From Psychrobacter sp. APC 3426 (lineage in GTDB: Bacteria > Pseudomonadota > Gammaproteobacteria > Pseudomonadales > Moraxellaceae), in assembly GCF_030408035.1 (NCBI RefSeq), contig NZ_JASDCF010000004.1, positions 62,001 to 126,000 of the forward strand: a stretch of DNA of 64,000 bases, given 5' to 3'. Position 1 is the first letter of the stretch; the number at the start of each line of letters is the position of its first letter. Below the pieces are notes generated by a model. The model worked only from the letters and a program-made list of their open reading frames with translations, did not search any database and was not told the DNA's origin. The translations under genes and the position numbers were made by a program. Shown here in pieces: positions 10,968 through 20,013 of this stretch.

Positions 10968-11105
10968 TATAGTCAAAATATCCTAAAAACGCTACGATAT
11001 TGCTGATATTAATTTTTTGTAGCCTCTGTCTGCGCAGGCACAGCAAGCAAGAAAAATTGATATCAGCAGCGCGCGATGTATTGATATTACTTTTCACTGA
11101 CTATA
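10968..11105 (-). repeat. 138 bp MITE-like dispersed repeat, copy 2
   Basis: Same element as at 3318, in opposite orientation (TATAGTCAAAATATCC first, ...TTTTCACTGACTATA last). It ends two bases before the thiG stop codon, so it forms the whole immediate 3' flank of thiG, and its internal palindrome would be transcribed as a hairpin. Confidence 0.9.
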
Positions 11106-11107
11106 GA

Positions 11108-11932
11108 TTACTGAAAAAAGTAGCCAGTCTGCGGTGAGCTAGCCGCCGCCATTTTGCGCATTGGCATACGACCCGCTAAGAAAGCTTGACGTCCTGCCCA
11201 AATGGCATGTTTCATGGCATGAGCCATCATCACTGGGTTTTGTGCACTGGCAATCGCGGAGTTCATCAGCACCCCATCACAGCCAAGCTCCATCGCAATC
11301 GCTGCATCAGAGGCAGTACCGACGCCTGCATCGACCAACACCGGCACTTTGGCATTTTCGATAATGAGGCTAAGGGTGTGACGATTGAGCAAACCGAGTC
11401 CGGAGCCAATTAAGCTACCAAGCGGCATAATCGCCACGCAGCCCATACTTTCTAATTCTTGAGCAACAATTGGGTCGTCTGAGGTATAGACCATGACTTC
11501 AAAACCATCATCGATTAATACTTTAGCGGCTTTTAAGGTTTCCATCACATTGGGGTAAAGGGTTTTTTCATCGCCCAGTACTTCAAGCTTAACCAGATTA
11601 TGCCCCCCTAATAGCTCGCGAGCAAGCTTGCAAGTACGAACCGCTGTTTCTGCATCAAAACAGCCTGCGGTATTGGGCAAAATAGTGTATTTGTCAGGAG
11701 AGATGACATCGAGCAGATTGGGCTCATTGCTATTTTGACCAATATTGGTACGACGAATAGCAACGGTGACAATCTCTGCTTCTGAAGCACCAATCGCCTC
11801 TCCAGTTTCTGTCATGTCTTTATATTTGCCGGTACCGACCAACAGCCGAGAAGAAAATGTTCGACTACCAACAGTAAAAGTATCTTGCAAAAGTGGCGTC
11901 GGGTTAGTAACAGTGCTAGCGTTCTCTGACAT
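11108..11932 (-). CDS. thiG: Thiazole synthase
   Basis: Forms the thiazole phosphate moiety of thiamine from DXP, dehydroglycine/iminoglycine and the ThiS thiocarboxylate, in the cytoplasm. The TIM-barrel signatures are present: [31 protein letters not shown], the Schiff-base lysine region LVKLEVLGD, and [32 protein letters not shown] near the phosphate site. Length 274 is normal. thiS usually lies directly upstream, but no ThiS-like frame (about 66 codons ending in Gly-Gly) is seen there. No TPP riboswitch consensus was recognised upstream. A 138 bp repeat abuts the 3' end. Confidence 0.95.
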   Translation of the reverse strand: MSENASTVTNPTPLLQDTFTVGSRTFSSRLLVGTGKYKDMTETGEAIGASEAEIVTVAIRRTNIGQNSNEPNLLDVISPDKYTILPNTAGCFDAETAVRTCKLARELLGGHNLVKLEVLGDEKTLYPNVMETLKAAKVLIDDGFEVMVYTSDDPIVAQELESMGCVAIMPLGSLIGSGLGLLNRHTLSLIIENAKVPVLVDAGVGTASDAAIAMELGCDGVLMNSAIASAQNPVMMAHAMKHAIWAGRQAFLAGRMPMRKMAAASSPQTGYFFQ

Positions 11933-12475
11933 AACTGAAAATCCTAATAGCGGGCGGGCAAGTGGACAGATAAAAGATAATATACCGTCTAAGTATAATA
12001 AAAACGAGTAAATTAACTGCGGCGTGTCCTTAATTTAATCGATATTCATCTAAATGGGTTAAAAATGGCTAAATTTTGCTAAACAGCGGCAAATAGCTGG
12101 GTATTATCTGCGCTATTTCTCTTGTTCAACGGCAATTTATTTCATTTTTATCATCATTTTTAAAATGAGGACACGCCTTAATAGTAACTCACAGCCCACA
12201 AAATGCGAAATCACATGGCAGTGGGGCTAGTTGTGAAATCTGCTTGAATGACTTATTTAGGCAGTAAATATGTAGGCGGAGTAATAGTGAAAAAGTGCCA
12301 CCGACATAAAATAATACTCGTCTAAAACAAAATGCTATTATAACAAACTCATGCCACTTTACTGCCAGTCTTTTTAAGTTGGTCAGCTTAGCGCTATGCA
12401 TCTGCTATTTGTAATATAGTGGATAAAATATATGAGTTTTATGTTGAATTTACCTTTATTTATCAGGTCGTCTTT
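11933..12475. other. Divergent spacer between thiG and gspE
   Basis: About 540 bp with divergent flanking genes. A 70-codon minus-strand frame at 12189-12401 has no recognisable features and no good ribosome site. No riboswitch, repeat or convincing promoter pair was found; the thiG and gspE promoters are expected here. Confidence 0.5.
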
Positions 12476-14035
12476 ATGATGCAACTGCCGTACAGTTTTG
12501 CAAAACGCCATCAGATTTTAGCCATACTAGCGATTGATCCTGAGCTGCCACCGACGTTGGTGCTGACCAAAGCCACGCCATTATCAGCGATTAACGAAGC
12601 AGTACGGTTTTTACAGCAGCAAGGCGTCCGCGGTGTACCAACTTATGAGAGCGTCAATGCAGATGACTTTGACAAGCGCATGAATGCTGCTTATGCTGGA
12701 AACACTGGCGAATCGCAGCATATTGCCGCAGGTCTTGAAGACCATCCTGACCTCGATAGTTTGGCAGATAGCGTCCCTGAAACGGAAGATTTGATGGATC
12801 AGCAGGACGATGCGCCTATTATTCGTCTGATTAATGCGCTGTTGTCTGAGGCCATACGTCTGAACGCATCAGATATTCATATCGAAACGTTTGAAAAGCG
12901 TTTGGTGGTGCGTTTTCGTGTCGATGGCGAGCTCAAAGAAATCATCACGCCAAAACGCCAATTGGCCCCGTTACTAGTGTCACGCATCAAGGTTATGGCT
13001 AAATTAGACATCGCTGAAAAACGTGTGCCACAAGATGGTCGTATTAGTTTACGCTTAGCGGGACGAGAGGTCGATGTGCGGGTATCGACATTGCCATCTA
13101 GCTTCGGTGAGCGCGTGGTGATGCGCCTATTGGATAAGCAGGCGGGTCGTCTAAATATGACCTACCTTGGACTCTCTGACAATGACTATAGCGAGCTTAA
13201 GCGCTTAATCCATCGTCCACATGGCATTATTTTAGTCACAGGACCGACAGGTTCGGGTAAAACCACCACCTTGTATTCGGCATTGACCGATTTAAATGAC
13301 CAGACCCGTAATATCTTAACCGCTGAAGACCCCATTGAATTTCAGCTAGATGGCATTGGACAAACGCAGGTGAATAATAAGGTTGATATGACCTTTGCTA
13401 AGAGCTTGCGTGCGATGTTACGTCAAGATCCGGATGTGGTGATGGTTGGTGAGATTCGTGATTTAGAGACGGCAGAGATTGCCGTGCAGGCGTCATTAAC
13501 AGGGCATTTAGTGTTATCAACGCTGCATACCAATACTGCCATTGGCGCTGTCACACGTTTGCAGGATATGGGTGTAGAGCCCTTTCTATTATCATCATCG
13601 TTGATTGGTGTGGTCGCGCAGCGCTTGGTGCGTACTCTATGCACACATTGTCATGACTGGCAGACGGCAGATAGCGAACAAGCCAAGCTGTTTAGCGAGA
13701 TTGGTATTGGGGTAGGGTCGGGTGCAGAGTTGGGTATGGAATCTTCAATAGATAAGTCTATTAAGCTGCCTAAGCCCGTCGGCTGCGATAAATGCAATCA
13801 ATCAGGATTTAAAGGCCGGACGGCGATATATGAGGTGGTGCCGATTGACGATACCTTGCGCCGCATGGTTCATAGTAACACTGCTGAATACGAGCTAGAA
13901 GAGTATGCACGCCAGCAAACGCCTTCGATTCGAGCAGATGGTCTACGCAAAGTGATAGAAGGGCGTACGACATTAGAAGAGGTGCTGCGAGTGACCAAGG
14001 AAAGCGCCATGACTGATGACAGCATATTGGTATAA
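12476..14035 (+). CDS. gspE: Type II secretion system ATPase GspE
   Basis: Cytoplasmic hexameric ATPase that drives pseudopilus assembly for protein export across the outer membrane. Features in order: an N-terminal GspE_N-like region, Walker A GPTGSGKTTT, the Asp/His-box region, Walker B-type RDLETAEIAVQASLTGHLVLSTLHTN, and a zinc-binding tetracysteine (CTHCHD ... CDKCNQSGFKGR) typical of GspE/PilB ATPases. I start at the ATG at 12476 (519 residues). A GTG start at 12419 would add 19 residues that do not look like the family. The partners gspF and gspG lie 10-12 kb away, not in an operon. PilB of type IV pili is the main alternative; the N-terminal region and the presence of gspF/gspG favour GspE. 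Confidence 0.88.
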   Translation: MMQLPYSFAKRHQILAILAIDPELPPTLVLTKATPLSAINEAVRFLQQQGVRGVPTYESVNADDFDKRMNAAYAGNTGESQHIAAGLEDHPDLDSLADSVPETEDLMDQQDDAPIIRLINALLSEAIRLNASDIHIETFEKRLVVRFRVDGELKEIITPKRQLAPLLVSRIKVMAKLDIAEKRVPQDGRISLRLAGREVDVRVSTLPSSFGERVVMRLLDKQAGRLNMTYLGLSDNDYSELKRLIHRPHGIILVTGPTGSGKTTTLYSALTDLNDQTRNILTAEDPIEFQLDGIGQTQVNNKVDMTFAKSLRAMLRQDPDVVMVGEIRDLETAEIAVQASLTGHLVLSTLHTNTAIGAVTRLQDMGVEPFLLSSSLIGVVAQRLVRTLCTHCHDWQTADSEQAKLFSEIGIGVGSGAELGMESSIDKSIKLPKPVGCDKCNQSGFKGRTAIYEVVPIDDTLRRMVHSNTAEYELEEYARQQTPSIRADGLRKVIEGRTTLEEVLRVTKESAMTDDSILV

Positions 14036-14077
14036 AGATATTCGACTAATCTATTTTTATCGCATCTTTATCGCATC

Positions 14078-14110
14078 AAAAAAATAACTGGCTCTAAAAG
14101 CCAGTTATTT
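14078..14110. terminator. Bidirectional terminator between gspE and the RidA-like gene
   Basis: AAATAACTGGC pairs perfectly with GCCAGTTATTT across a TCTAAAA loop. An A run precedes it on the left, so it can also serve the convergent gene ending at 14190. Confidence 0.8.
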
Positions 14111-14189
14111 GATTATAGATTCTTAAGGTTGCAAGGCATTATTATTTTGTAGCGAAACCAATCTATAGTCTAGCTATTTGGTAATAATG

Positions 14190-14684
14190 CTACTTCGCCG
14201 CCATGCATTCCACTTCAACGCTCGCGCCAGCTGCCAGCTCCGACACCCCAAAGGCTGAGCGTACAGGGTAAGGCTTTGCAAGCTCTGCTTTATAAACTTT
14301 GTTAAAGTCATCAAAGTCGTCCATATCTGTCAGCATTGCCATGCATTTGACGACATCTGACTTTTGGTAGCCGTACTTCAATAGCGTGGCATGGATGTTA
14401 TCGAGCGCTTGTTTGGTTTCCGCTTTGACGCCGCCTTTGACCAGTTTGCCGTCTTTAAAACCAATTTGACCAGACATATATAACGTATCTCCGACCCGCA
14501 CTGCTTCTGAAAAAGGATAGTTACCGCCATCCCCTAGGAACACAGGGCTCGATTTGCTAATGGTCGCCGTTTTGCTGGTCGTAGTCGGTGCAGCCGTGGC
14601 AGTTACGGCAAGTCCTAACGAGCAAGCGCCCACGAGTAAAGCCTTTGATAAGCTTGCAGTAAAGGTATTCATAAGTTTGGACAT
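14190..14684 (-). CDS. RidA/YjgF/YER057c-family protein with signal peptide
   Basis: RidA-type trimers hydrolyse reactive enamine/imine intermediates or act as related deaminases. The fold is recognisable from VGDTLYMSGQIGF, the TKQALDNIHATLLKYG helix and the C-terminal RSAFGVSELAAGASVEVECMA, with the Arg that holds the substrate carboxylate in RidA. I start at the ATG at 14684 (164 residues), which has AAGGAGA seven bases upstream. The frame continues upstream to 14786 without support. Residues 1-32 form a clear Sec signal peptide ending near ATAAPTT, so this member is predicted to be periplasmic, unlike classical cytosolic RidA. The substrate is unknown. Confidence 0.85.
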   Translation of the reverse strand: MSKLMNTFTASLSKALLVGACSLGLAVTATAAPTTTSKTATISKSSPVFLGDGGNYPFSEAVRVGDTLYMSGQIGFKDGKLVKGGVKAETKQALDNIHATLLKYGYQKSDVVKCMAMLTDMDDFDDFNKVYKAELAKPYPVRSAFGVSELAAGASVEVECMAAK

Positions 14685-14832
14685 CGCTGTCTCCTTGTTA
14701 TTGGTTTGTTTATCCTGATTATCATTGCACTGAGTTGTCTGTCGGTTGCTCACCAATAGGCTCAATGCGCTATCAAGTTTTAGCAAAATTAAAGTTTAAC
14801 AAAATAAAAAGCCCATGGCTTTTTTCTTATTC

Positions 14833-15531
14833 TCAAGCGTCAGCGAGTTTGTCATCAGTTGCATCATCAGCAGTATTAGTGTCTGCAGGTTTTTCACTGG
14901 CTTTGCCTTGACGGCGTGCTTCTAGCTCAGACTTGGGTATCCACGCCCAGGTCATCTCAACCACGATAGGGTTACGTTCGCTATCAGATTCACGGTCATG
15001 GATGACACAAGGAATAATCATCTCACCCTTTGGCGTGTTTAAGATATCCAGGCGCTGCTCATCAGATAAGGTGGCGATTGCAGCAATCTGACCTTTTTTA
15101 ATAGGACGATAAAAATTCACCGAGTAGGATTTAATTAACAGGACGCGATCTGAGGGTAGGTTCAATCCTAGAATGAAACCTGTTGCAGTTTCAGCCAGCA
15201 AAGTAATGGCGACAGCATGAATAGAGCCGATATGATTTTGTACTGCCTTGCTGTTGTTTAAGCTGACCACCACTTGATTCGGCTCAACGGTTTCGTAATA
15301 AACGCCTGTTGTGCCGACATAGGGCACCACTTTACCAAAGGCTTTGGATAAAATACTGGAGCGTGCACCGGCAGGCAAGTACTTGGTGACGGATAGCAGC
15401 TTGGTAAATTGGTTACTGATGGGTTTGAGCGTGCTGTTTGGCTGTTCGGCTGGCGATTTTGTGCTGTCAGCTACTTTGGCTGGTAATTTTTTGGTCAGCT
15501 TGGTAGGGAGTTTTTTTAATAATCCTGACAT
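14833..15531 (-). CDS. Hotdog-fold protein, DUF4442/PaaI-like thioesterase family
   Basis: Residues about 50-200 resemble the hotdog-fold DUF4442 group related to PaaI thioesterases: HAVAITLLAETATGFILGLNLP, followed by YRPIKKGQIAAIATLS and a final strand VVEMTWAWIPK. I start at the ATG at 15531 (232 residues), preceded by AAGGA. An upstream extension to 15633 adds a hydrophobic run that looks like translated spacer. The N-terminal 30 residues are Lys/Pro-rich (KKLPTKLTKKLPAK), and the C-terminal 25 are Asp/Ala-rich and disordered. The substrate is unknown; acyl-CoA hydrolysis is only a family-level guess. Confidence 0.75.
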   Translation of the reverse strand: MSGLLKKLPTKLTKKLPAKVADSTKSPAEQPNSTLKPISNQFTKLLSVTKYLPAGARSSILSKAFGKVVPYVGTTGVYYETVEPNQVVVSLNNSKAVQNHIGSIHAVAITLLAETATGFILGLNLPSDRVLLIKSYSVNFYRPIKKGQIAAIATLSDEQRLDILNTPKGEMIIPCVIHDRESDSERNPIVVEMTWAWIPKSELEARRQGKASEKPADTNTADDATDDKLADA

Positions 15532-15818
15532 ACAAAATTCCTTAATGTAGATGGGTTTAATGATATTTTGGGTGTAATAAATCTCTATGATAGTGACAAT
15601 TAAAATCAATCTGATTAAAGCCACTATCATCACTATGGTACATTAACCACCGCCTTCCTACTATTATTAGCATGAACTGCTGCGCTTATAAAATAGTACG
15701 AACGTAACGATACCCTGCACCCTAAAAATTCAAACGTTAAAATTCAGACGTTAAAAATATGAGATGGTAGACAGGTCATTGTAAACAGTCTGACTGGATG
15801 TCCAATCGATAGCCACGC

Positions 15819-15824
15819 TATAAT
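15819..15824 (+). promoter_or_regulatory. Possible -10 box for mcrBC
   Basis: TATAAT at 15819-15824 lies 38-77 bp before the candidate McrB start codons. No matching -35 hexamer is seen at the usual 16-18 bp distance. Confidence 0.4.
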
Positions 15825-15861
15825 GGCAGTCTCCTAGCGCGACTGATATTGTATTTTTCTC

Positions 15862-17370
15862 ATGCACTACTTATGCACCCTTTATATGCTGGATAAAGCC
15901 ATGCCTGATACCTCCCATCACGAACCGACCAATATTATTTATACAGGCGTTGCTGGTACTGGTAAAACGTATCGACTGCTACAAATCGCTCAGCAATATA
16001 CCGATTATCTGCCAACAACCAATGAGCAGGATTTGCTCGGACAGCTGCTACATGATCTTAGCTGGCGTGAAGTGTTGTGTCTGATATTTTTAGACATGCA
16101 TGCTGAGCAGCAAGACTTGGTTAAGGTGCCAGAAATCGTTGAGCATCCGTTTTTTATTGCTAAGGCTGCTAACAATGCGCGAGAGAAAAATTTAAACAGT
16201 ACGGCGTGGTTAGAGCTGCGCAGACACAGCCCTGCTGATTCAAAGACGGTCAGCTGTGACAATCGTGCCAGCCAAGCCTATTTTGATAAAGACAACAGTG
16301 GTGCTTGGTATTTGCTGCCAGAGAGCTTGACGTTATTAACAGATTTATCGCAGCAGTTGACAGAGTTTCAGCAGGCGAAGCGTGATAGTACTCAAAACCA
16401 ACAACAAGGTTTTAGCCGGCAGCGTTTTACCATGGTCAGCTTTCATCAAGCCTATGGTTATGAAGAATTTGTTGAAGGTATTCGTCCTGTCATGGCAGCT
16501 TCTAATCAATCCGCTAGTAGCCCTTCTCAAAGCAATAGCCCATCGCAAATGAGTTATGCCATTCAAGATGGCGCATTTTTAAAGTTATGCCAACGCGCGG
16601 CCAATGACCCAAACCAGCGCTATGCCATGCTCATTGATGAGATTAATCGTGCCAACGTTTCACGGGTGTTTGGTGAGCTACTCAGCTTGATAGAGCCAGA
16701 TAAACGTGCTGGTAGGGCAAATGCGATGACCGTACAGTTGGCGTATTCGGGGCGGACATTTGGCGTTCCTGCCAATGTCGATATTTATGCCACGATGAAT
16801 ACCCAAGACCATTCTTTAGCGCCACTCGATATGGCGTTACGTCGTCGCTTTCGTTTCATTGATTGCCCGCCGCAGCCTGAGCTATTGCCGATTATCTATG
16901 TTAATGACAATGCAGAAGTGCTTAACTTAGAAACAGGCAGTTCAATTGAAAAAAAACGTTCAGCAGAAACAATAGATTTGGCGAAGCTTTTAACAGGTTT
17001 AAATAATCGCATCACTCAAACGCTTGGAGCAGAGTCGCAACTGGGCCATGCTTTTTTATTGTCAGTGAGCAGTCTTGAGCAATTACAAACTGCACTGGTT
17101 GAACAAATCATTCCGCAATTGGCACAAGCAGCAGGCGGGCAGGTGGCTGTTTTGCAGTATGTTTTTCAAGATGAGCAGCAGCCGATAGCGGCACAGTTTA
17201 TTCAAGACAGCCAAGCGTTATTAGCGAACGGCTCAGATAATCAAATGTACTCAAGGCAAGGCTCATTTCTCAGTCAGTCAATGGGTGCAAGTGGCTATCG
17301 GATTAATGCTGATTTGATGGCAAAAGCAGGTGAATTTAGTAAGACCATCGTCTATCAGCGTTTGTATTAA
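15862..17370 (+). CDS. mcrB: McrB-type AAA+ GTPase of a modification-dependent (type IV) restriction system
   Basis: Motor subunit of an McrBC restriction complex that translocates on DNA and drives cleavage by McrC. Walker A is GVAGTGKT, only about 28-35 residues from the N-terminus. Walker B is MLIDEINRANVSRVFGE, and the nucleotide-specificity/sensor region is ATMNTQDHSLAPLDMALRRRF. The usual N-terminal DNA-recognition domain (DUF3578 in E. coli McrB) is missing. A segment of about 110 residues between Walker A and TMVSFHQAYGYEEFVEG (starting at WREVLCLIFLD) has a winged-helix-like look. Start uncertain: ATG at 15862, 15886 or 15901, none with a strong ribosome site. mcrC follows after 18 bases. 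Confidence 0.85.
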   Translation: MHYLCTLYMLDKAMPDTSHHEPTNIIYTGVAGTGKTYRLLQIAQQYTDYLPTTNEQDLLGQLLHDLSWREVLCLIFLDMHAEQQDLVKVPEIVEHPFFIAKAANNAREKNLNSTAWLELRRHSPADSKTVSCDNRASQAYFDKDNSGAWYLLPESLTLLTDLSQQLTEFQQAKRDSTQNQQQGFSRQRFTMVSFHQAYGYEEFVEGIRPVMAASNQSASSPSQSNSPSQMSYAIQDGAFLKLCQRAANDPNQRYAMLIDEINRANVSRVFGELLSLIEPDKRAGRANAMTVQLAYSGRTFGVPANVDIYATMNTQDHSLAPLDMALRRRFRFIDCPPQPELLPIIYVNDNAEVLNLETGSSIEKKRSAETIDLAKLLTGLNNRITQTLGAESQLGHAFLLSVSSLEQLQTALVEQIIPQLAQAAGGQVAVLQYVFQDEQQPIAAQFIQDSQALLANGSDNQMYSRQGSFLSQSMGASGYRINADLMAKAGEFSKTIVYQRLY

Positions 17371-17388
17371 GAGGATTGCCAGCCAGTG

Positions 17389-18984
17389 ATGAGTAGAGTA
17401 TTACAGTCTGATGTTAATGTAATAGGGGCTAACGTGACAGGCGTGAATCATGCCAGTACTGCCAATACAGCTAGTGTTAATGCGGTCAATACAAATGCGC
17501 TTGATACTCATACTGTCACTGTGTTTGAGTATCAACGACTAACGGCTCATGATTTTGTGCAAATATCTGACTTTCAGTGGCTAATGGCGCAAGAGTTCTC
17601 GGTCTTTAGTATTAAACGAAAGCAAGGGCAGTGGCAGCTCAAGGTCGGTCATTATATCGGAGTTATTTTACTGCCGAGCGGTATGACGCTTGAGATATTA
17701 CCGAAGCTGATGGCAAAGGACATTGCCCATCACGCTCAGCACCAGCACCATCCTTACAAGTCAGACCAACCATCTGAAGATATAAAGCAAACCCGTCACT
17801 GGGTGCAAGGTATGTTGTCTGATTTGATTAATAGCCACGAGCACAGTCACAGCAAATTTCCCAATACTAAAAATCTCGGTCAGCTTAGCAATCAGCTGAC
17901 TGCGCTACCACTAGCAGCTCTGCCATTATCCGACTGGCTTATTGAGCAGTTCTTGCAGGGTTTGGTAAAGTATCAGCCAACCAAGTATTATCAGACACAG
18001 ATTGACAATCAAGCATCGCTACAGGGGAGGCTGCTTATTAAGGAACAGCTGCGCCATAACAGTATGCAGCCGCATAAGTTTGTCTGTGAAAGCAGTGTGC
18101 TGAGTCAAGATATGCTGGTGAATCGGTTGATTAAGAGCGCGCTGGTTTTGCTCACGCCTTTATTGACGACATTAAATCTGCCTCAGCCTATACTATCTTT
18201 TCGGTTTTGGCAGCCAATATCCGCGCTCAGCCACTCTGAGATGCAACGGCTTGAGTCAATATATACGCAAGCAAAGCGCCAACTAGCGATGCAGCCGCTG
18301 CAAAGGCAGCAGAAACAAGCCGCCGAGCAGTTGACGGATTTGGCTTATTGGCTGTTACAGCAGTCAAATACTGGGACAGGAAATGGTCTTGAGTCCCCAT
18401 CCTCATTTAACCACAGGTCTTCTCAGCCGCGTCTATGCCTATTGGTTGATATGAATCAGGCTTTTGAGCAGTGGGCGAGCCTGCGCATAGCATCGATGTT
18501 TCAGCAGAGCAGTTTAAACTATAAGCCAGCGTTTCAAGCACAGAGTGTCTGGTTAAATGATGCGCAAGGGCAGGCATGTTTGTCTATCCGTCCCGATTTA
18601 TTAATATACAAAGCAGCCAGTGCCAGTGAGATGTCTCAAGTCCAAGACACTGAAGGTGCTAGCAACACTGAAGCATCGGGTAGCTATGCAGGCAGCTACA
18701 GTCATGTCATCGATATTAAGTGGAAGCATCTCACCCATGCCGCTGCTATCAGTGCCAGCGATGCTTATCAACTGACCAGTTATGCGCAAGCGTACCAAGC
18801 GGGGCAGGTATGGTTGGTTTATCCTGTACAAGACGATGACAGGCAACCAGTGGTACTGAGCCAACAAACTTATCGTGACACCAGTATTGATGGTAAAGGG
18901 CCTGCACAATTATGGCTGATACCTTTTAATGTCAACACCGGCACTATCAACAGTGGCTTGCTTCCAGAATTGAATGTAGTATAA
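17389..18984 (+). CDS. mcrC: McrC nuclease subunit of the McrBC system
   Basis: Endonuclease partner of McrB. The N-terminal part (FSVFSIKRKQGQWQLKVGHYIGVILLPSGMTLEILPK) matches the McrC DUF2357-like region. The C-terminal half carries a PD-(D/E)xK nuclease core, with RPDLLIYK supplying the first Asp and VIDIKWK supplying the D-x-K. I start at the ATG at 17389 (531 residues); the in-frame GTG three bases earlier is possible. AGAGGA overlaps the mcrB stop, so the pair is probably cotranscribed. The first 40 residues are a low-complexity Asn/Val/Ala stretch. Codon and base use look like the neighbours, with no clear sign of recent transfer. Confidence 0.85.
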   Translation: MSRVLQSDVNVIGANVTGVNHASTANTASVNAVNTNALDTHTVTVFEYQRLTAHDFVQISDFQWLMAQEFSVFSIKRKQGQWQLKVGHYIGVILLPSGMTLEILPKLMAKDIAHHAQHQHHPYKSDQPSEDIKQTRHWVQGMLSDLINSHEHSHSKFPNTKNLGQLSNQLTALPLAALPLSDWLIEQFLQGLVKYQPTKYYQTQIDNQASLQGRLLIKEQLRHNSMQPHKFVCESSVLSQDMLVNRLIKSALVLLTPLLTTLNLPQPILSFRFWQPISALSHSEMQRLESIYTQAKRQLAMQPLQRQQKQAAEQLTDLAYWLLQQSNTGTGNGLESPSSFNHRSSQPRLCLLVDMNQAFEQWASLRIASMFQQSSLNYKPAFQAQSVWLNDAQGQACLSIRPDLLIYKAASASEMSQVQDTEGASNTEASGSYAGSYSHVIDIKWKHLTHAAAISASDAYQLTSYAQAYQAGQVWLVYPVQDDDRQPVVLSQQTYRDTSIDGKGPAQLWLIPFNVNTGTINSGLLPELNVV

Positions 18985-19104
18985 TGCCCCTATCGGTGGT
19001 TCAGCATCATCGTGGGTTAGTAAGTATGGTCATCGCTTTTTTCATAAGAAAAGCATGTTTTTGAAGTAATTTAGCAATTCTTTTAAATTAATCAAAAATA
19101 GGTG

Positions 19105-19133
19105 TTGACACAATCGGCTTTACCCCTTAATAT
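19105..19133 (+). promoter_or_regulatory. Sigma-70 promoter for the tRNA cluster
   Basis: A consensus TTGACA (19105-19110) and TAATAT (19128-19133) are separated by exactly 17 bp, ending about 90 bp before tRNA-Pro. This is the best vegetative promoter in the window and is consistent with a stable RNA operon. Confidence 0.8.
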
Positions 19134-19221
19134 GTGCACCTCGATAGCGAGGAACATTAACCAGTTAGCGGCATTGCCAGTAACGAGTTAATCAACAAAA
19201 CTATCGTGATAATAGAAATTT

Positions 19222-19298
<77 letters not shown>

Positions 19299-19306
19299 TC
19301 TATTTT

Positions 19307-19329
19307 AAGAGCCTTACAGGCTTTTTTTT
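19307..19329 (+). terminator. Weak hairpin plus T run after tRNA-Pro
   Basis: A short stem GAGCC-TTACA-GGCTT is followed by eight or nine T residues. It may terminate part of the transcription, or it may be a processing hairpin. A TATAAT at 19333-19338 just after it could restart transcription for tRNA-Arg. Confidence 0.5.
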
Positions 19330-19393
19330 ATGTATAATGGTTTAGTTTCTGATATTATGTTAACTCACCAAAATATATAAAAGTCCTCTAAGA

Positions 19394-19470
19394 GCGCCTG
19401 TAGCTCAGCTGGATAGAGCATCTCCCTTCTAAGGAGGTGGCCGCAGGTTCGAATCCTGCCAGGCGCACCA
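19394..19470 (+). tRNA. tRNA-Arg (anticodon TCT)
   Basis: A 77-base cloverleaf: acceptor arms GCGCCTG/CAGGCGC, anticodon loop CTTCTAA giving TCT, T loop TTCGAAT, encoded CCA. It reads AGA codons. Confidence 0.95.
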
Positions 19471-19510
19471 TTTAGCCTGCAAATCTTGCCTATTCTTTGG
19501 CAATAGTTAT

Positions 19511-19587
19511 GGCGGTTGTAGCTCAGTTGGTAGAGCCCCGGGTTGTGATCTCGGTTGTCGTGGGTTCGAGTCCCATCAGTCGCCCCA
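19511..19587 (+). tRNA. tRNA-His (anticodon GTG)
   Basis: The anticodon is GTG within TTGTGAT. The acceptor begins with the extra G(-1) opposite C73, the identity element of bacterial tRNA-His, and the 3' CCA is encoded. Confidence 0.95.
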
Positions 19588-20013
19588 TATTTTATTCTGT
19601 ATTACCTTCCTATCTATATCGCTAATAGCACCAATACTTATCTTAAAATAATACTGTCTGCCACTGTTGGCATTTTTTCGTGCCTGTCTGATTAGTTTCT
19701 AACTTATTACCGCATATTATAAAATATTCCACAGTCCTTTCTTAAAGCGTCTTACAACGGTGCTCGCGCTGTATTGCTATTTTTGTCTAGATTGTATAGA
19801 ACGCCTTACCAGTCAATAAATATAATATTTAACAACGAATATCATGGTACTTTCTCAACAGTAATCAGAGTTGATACTATTAAATTCATTTTGATTCTAA
19901 GAGGAAGCGTACAGTAAATAATGCCAAGGCTATCGTGGACATAGCTATTGTGGGCATATATTTTATTGTCTAAAAATAACCAAGCCCCTCCCATATGATT
20001 GAGGAAGTGATTG
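19588..20013. other. Spacer between tRNA-His and the AraC-type gene
   Basis: About 425 bp, AT-rich, no supported gene or repeat. No phage attachment-site remnant of a tRNA 3' end (a second copy of a tRNA T-arm) was seen. Confidence 0.5.

Noticed and set aside
12189..12401. 70-codon minus-strand frame considered as a possible ThiS upstream of thiG
   Set aside because: The sequence has no ubiquitin-like pattern and no C-terminal Gly-Gly, and is too far from thiG.
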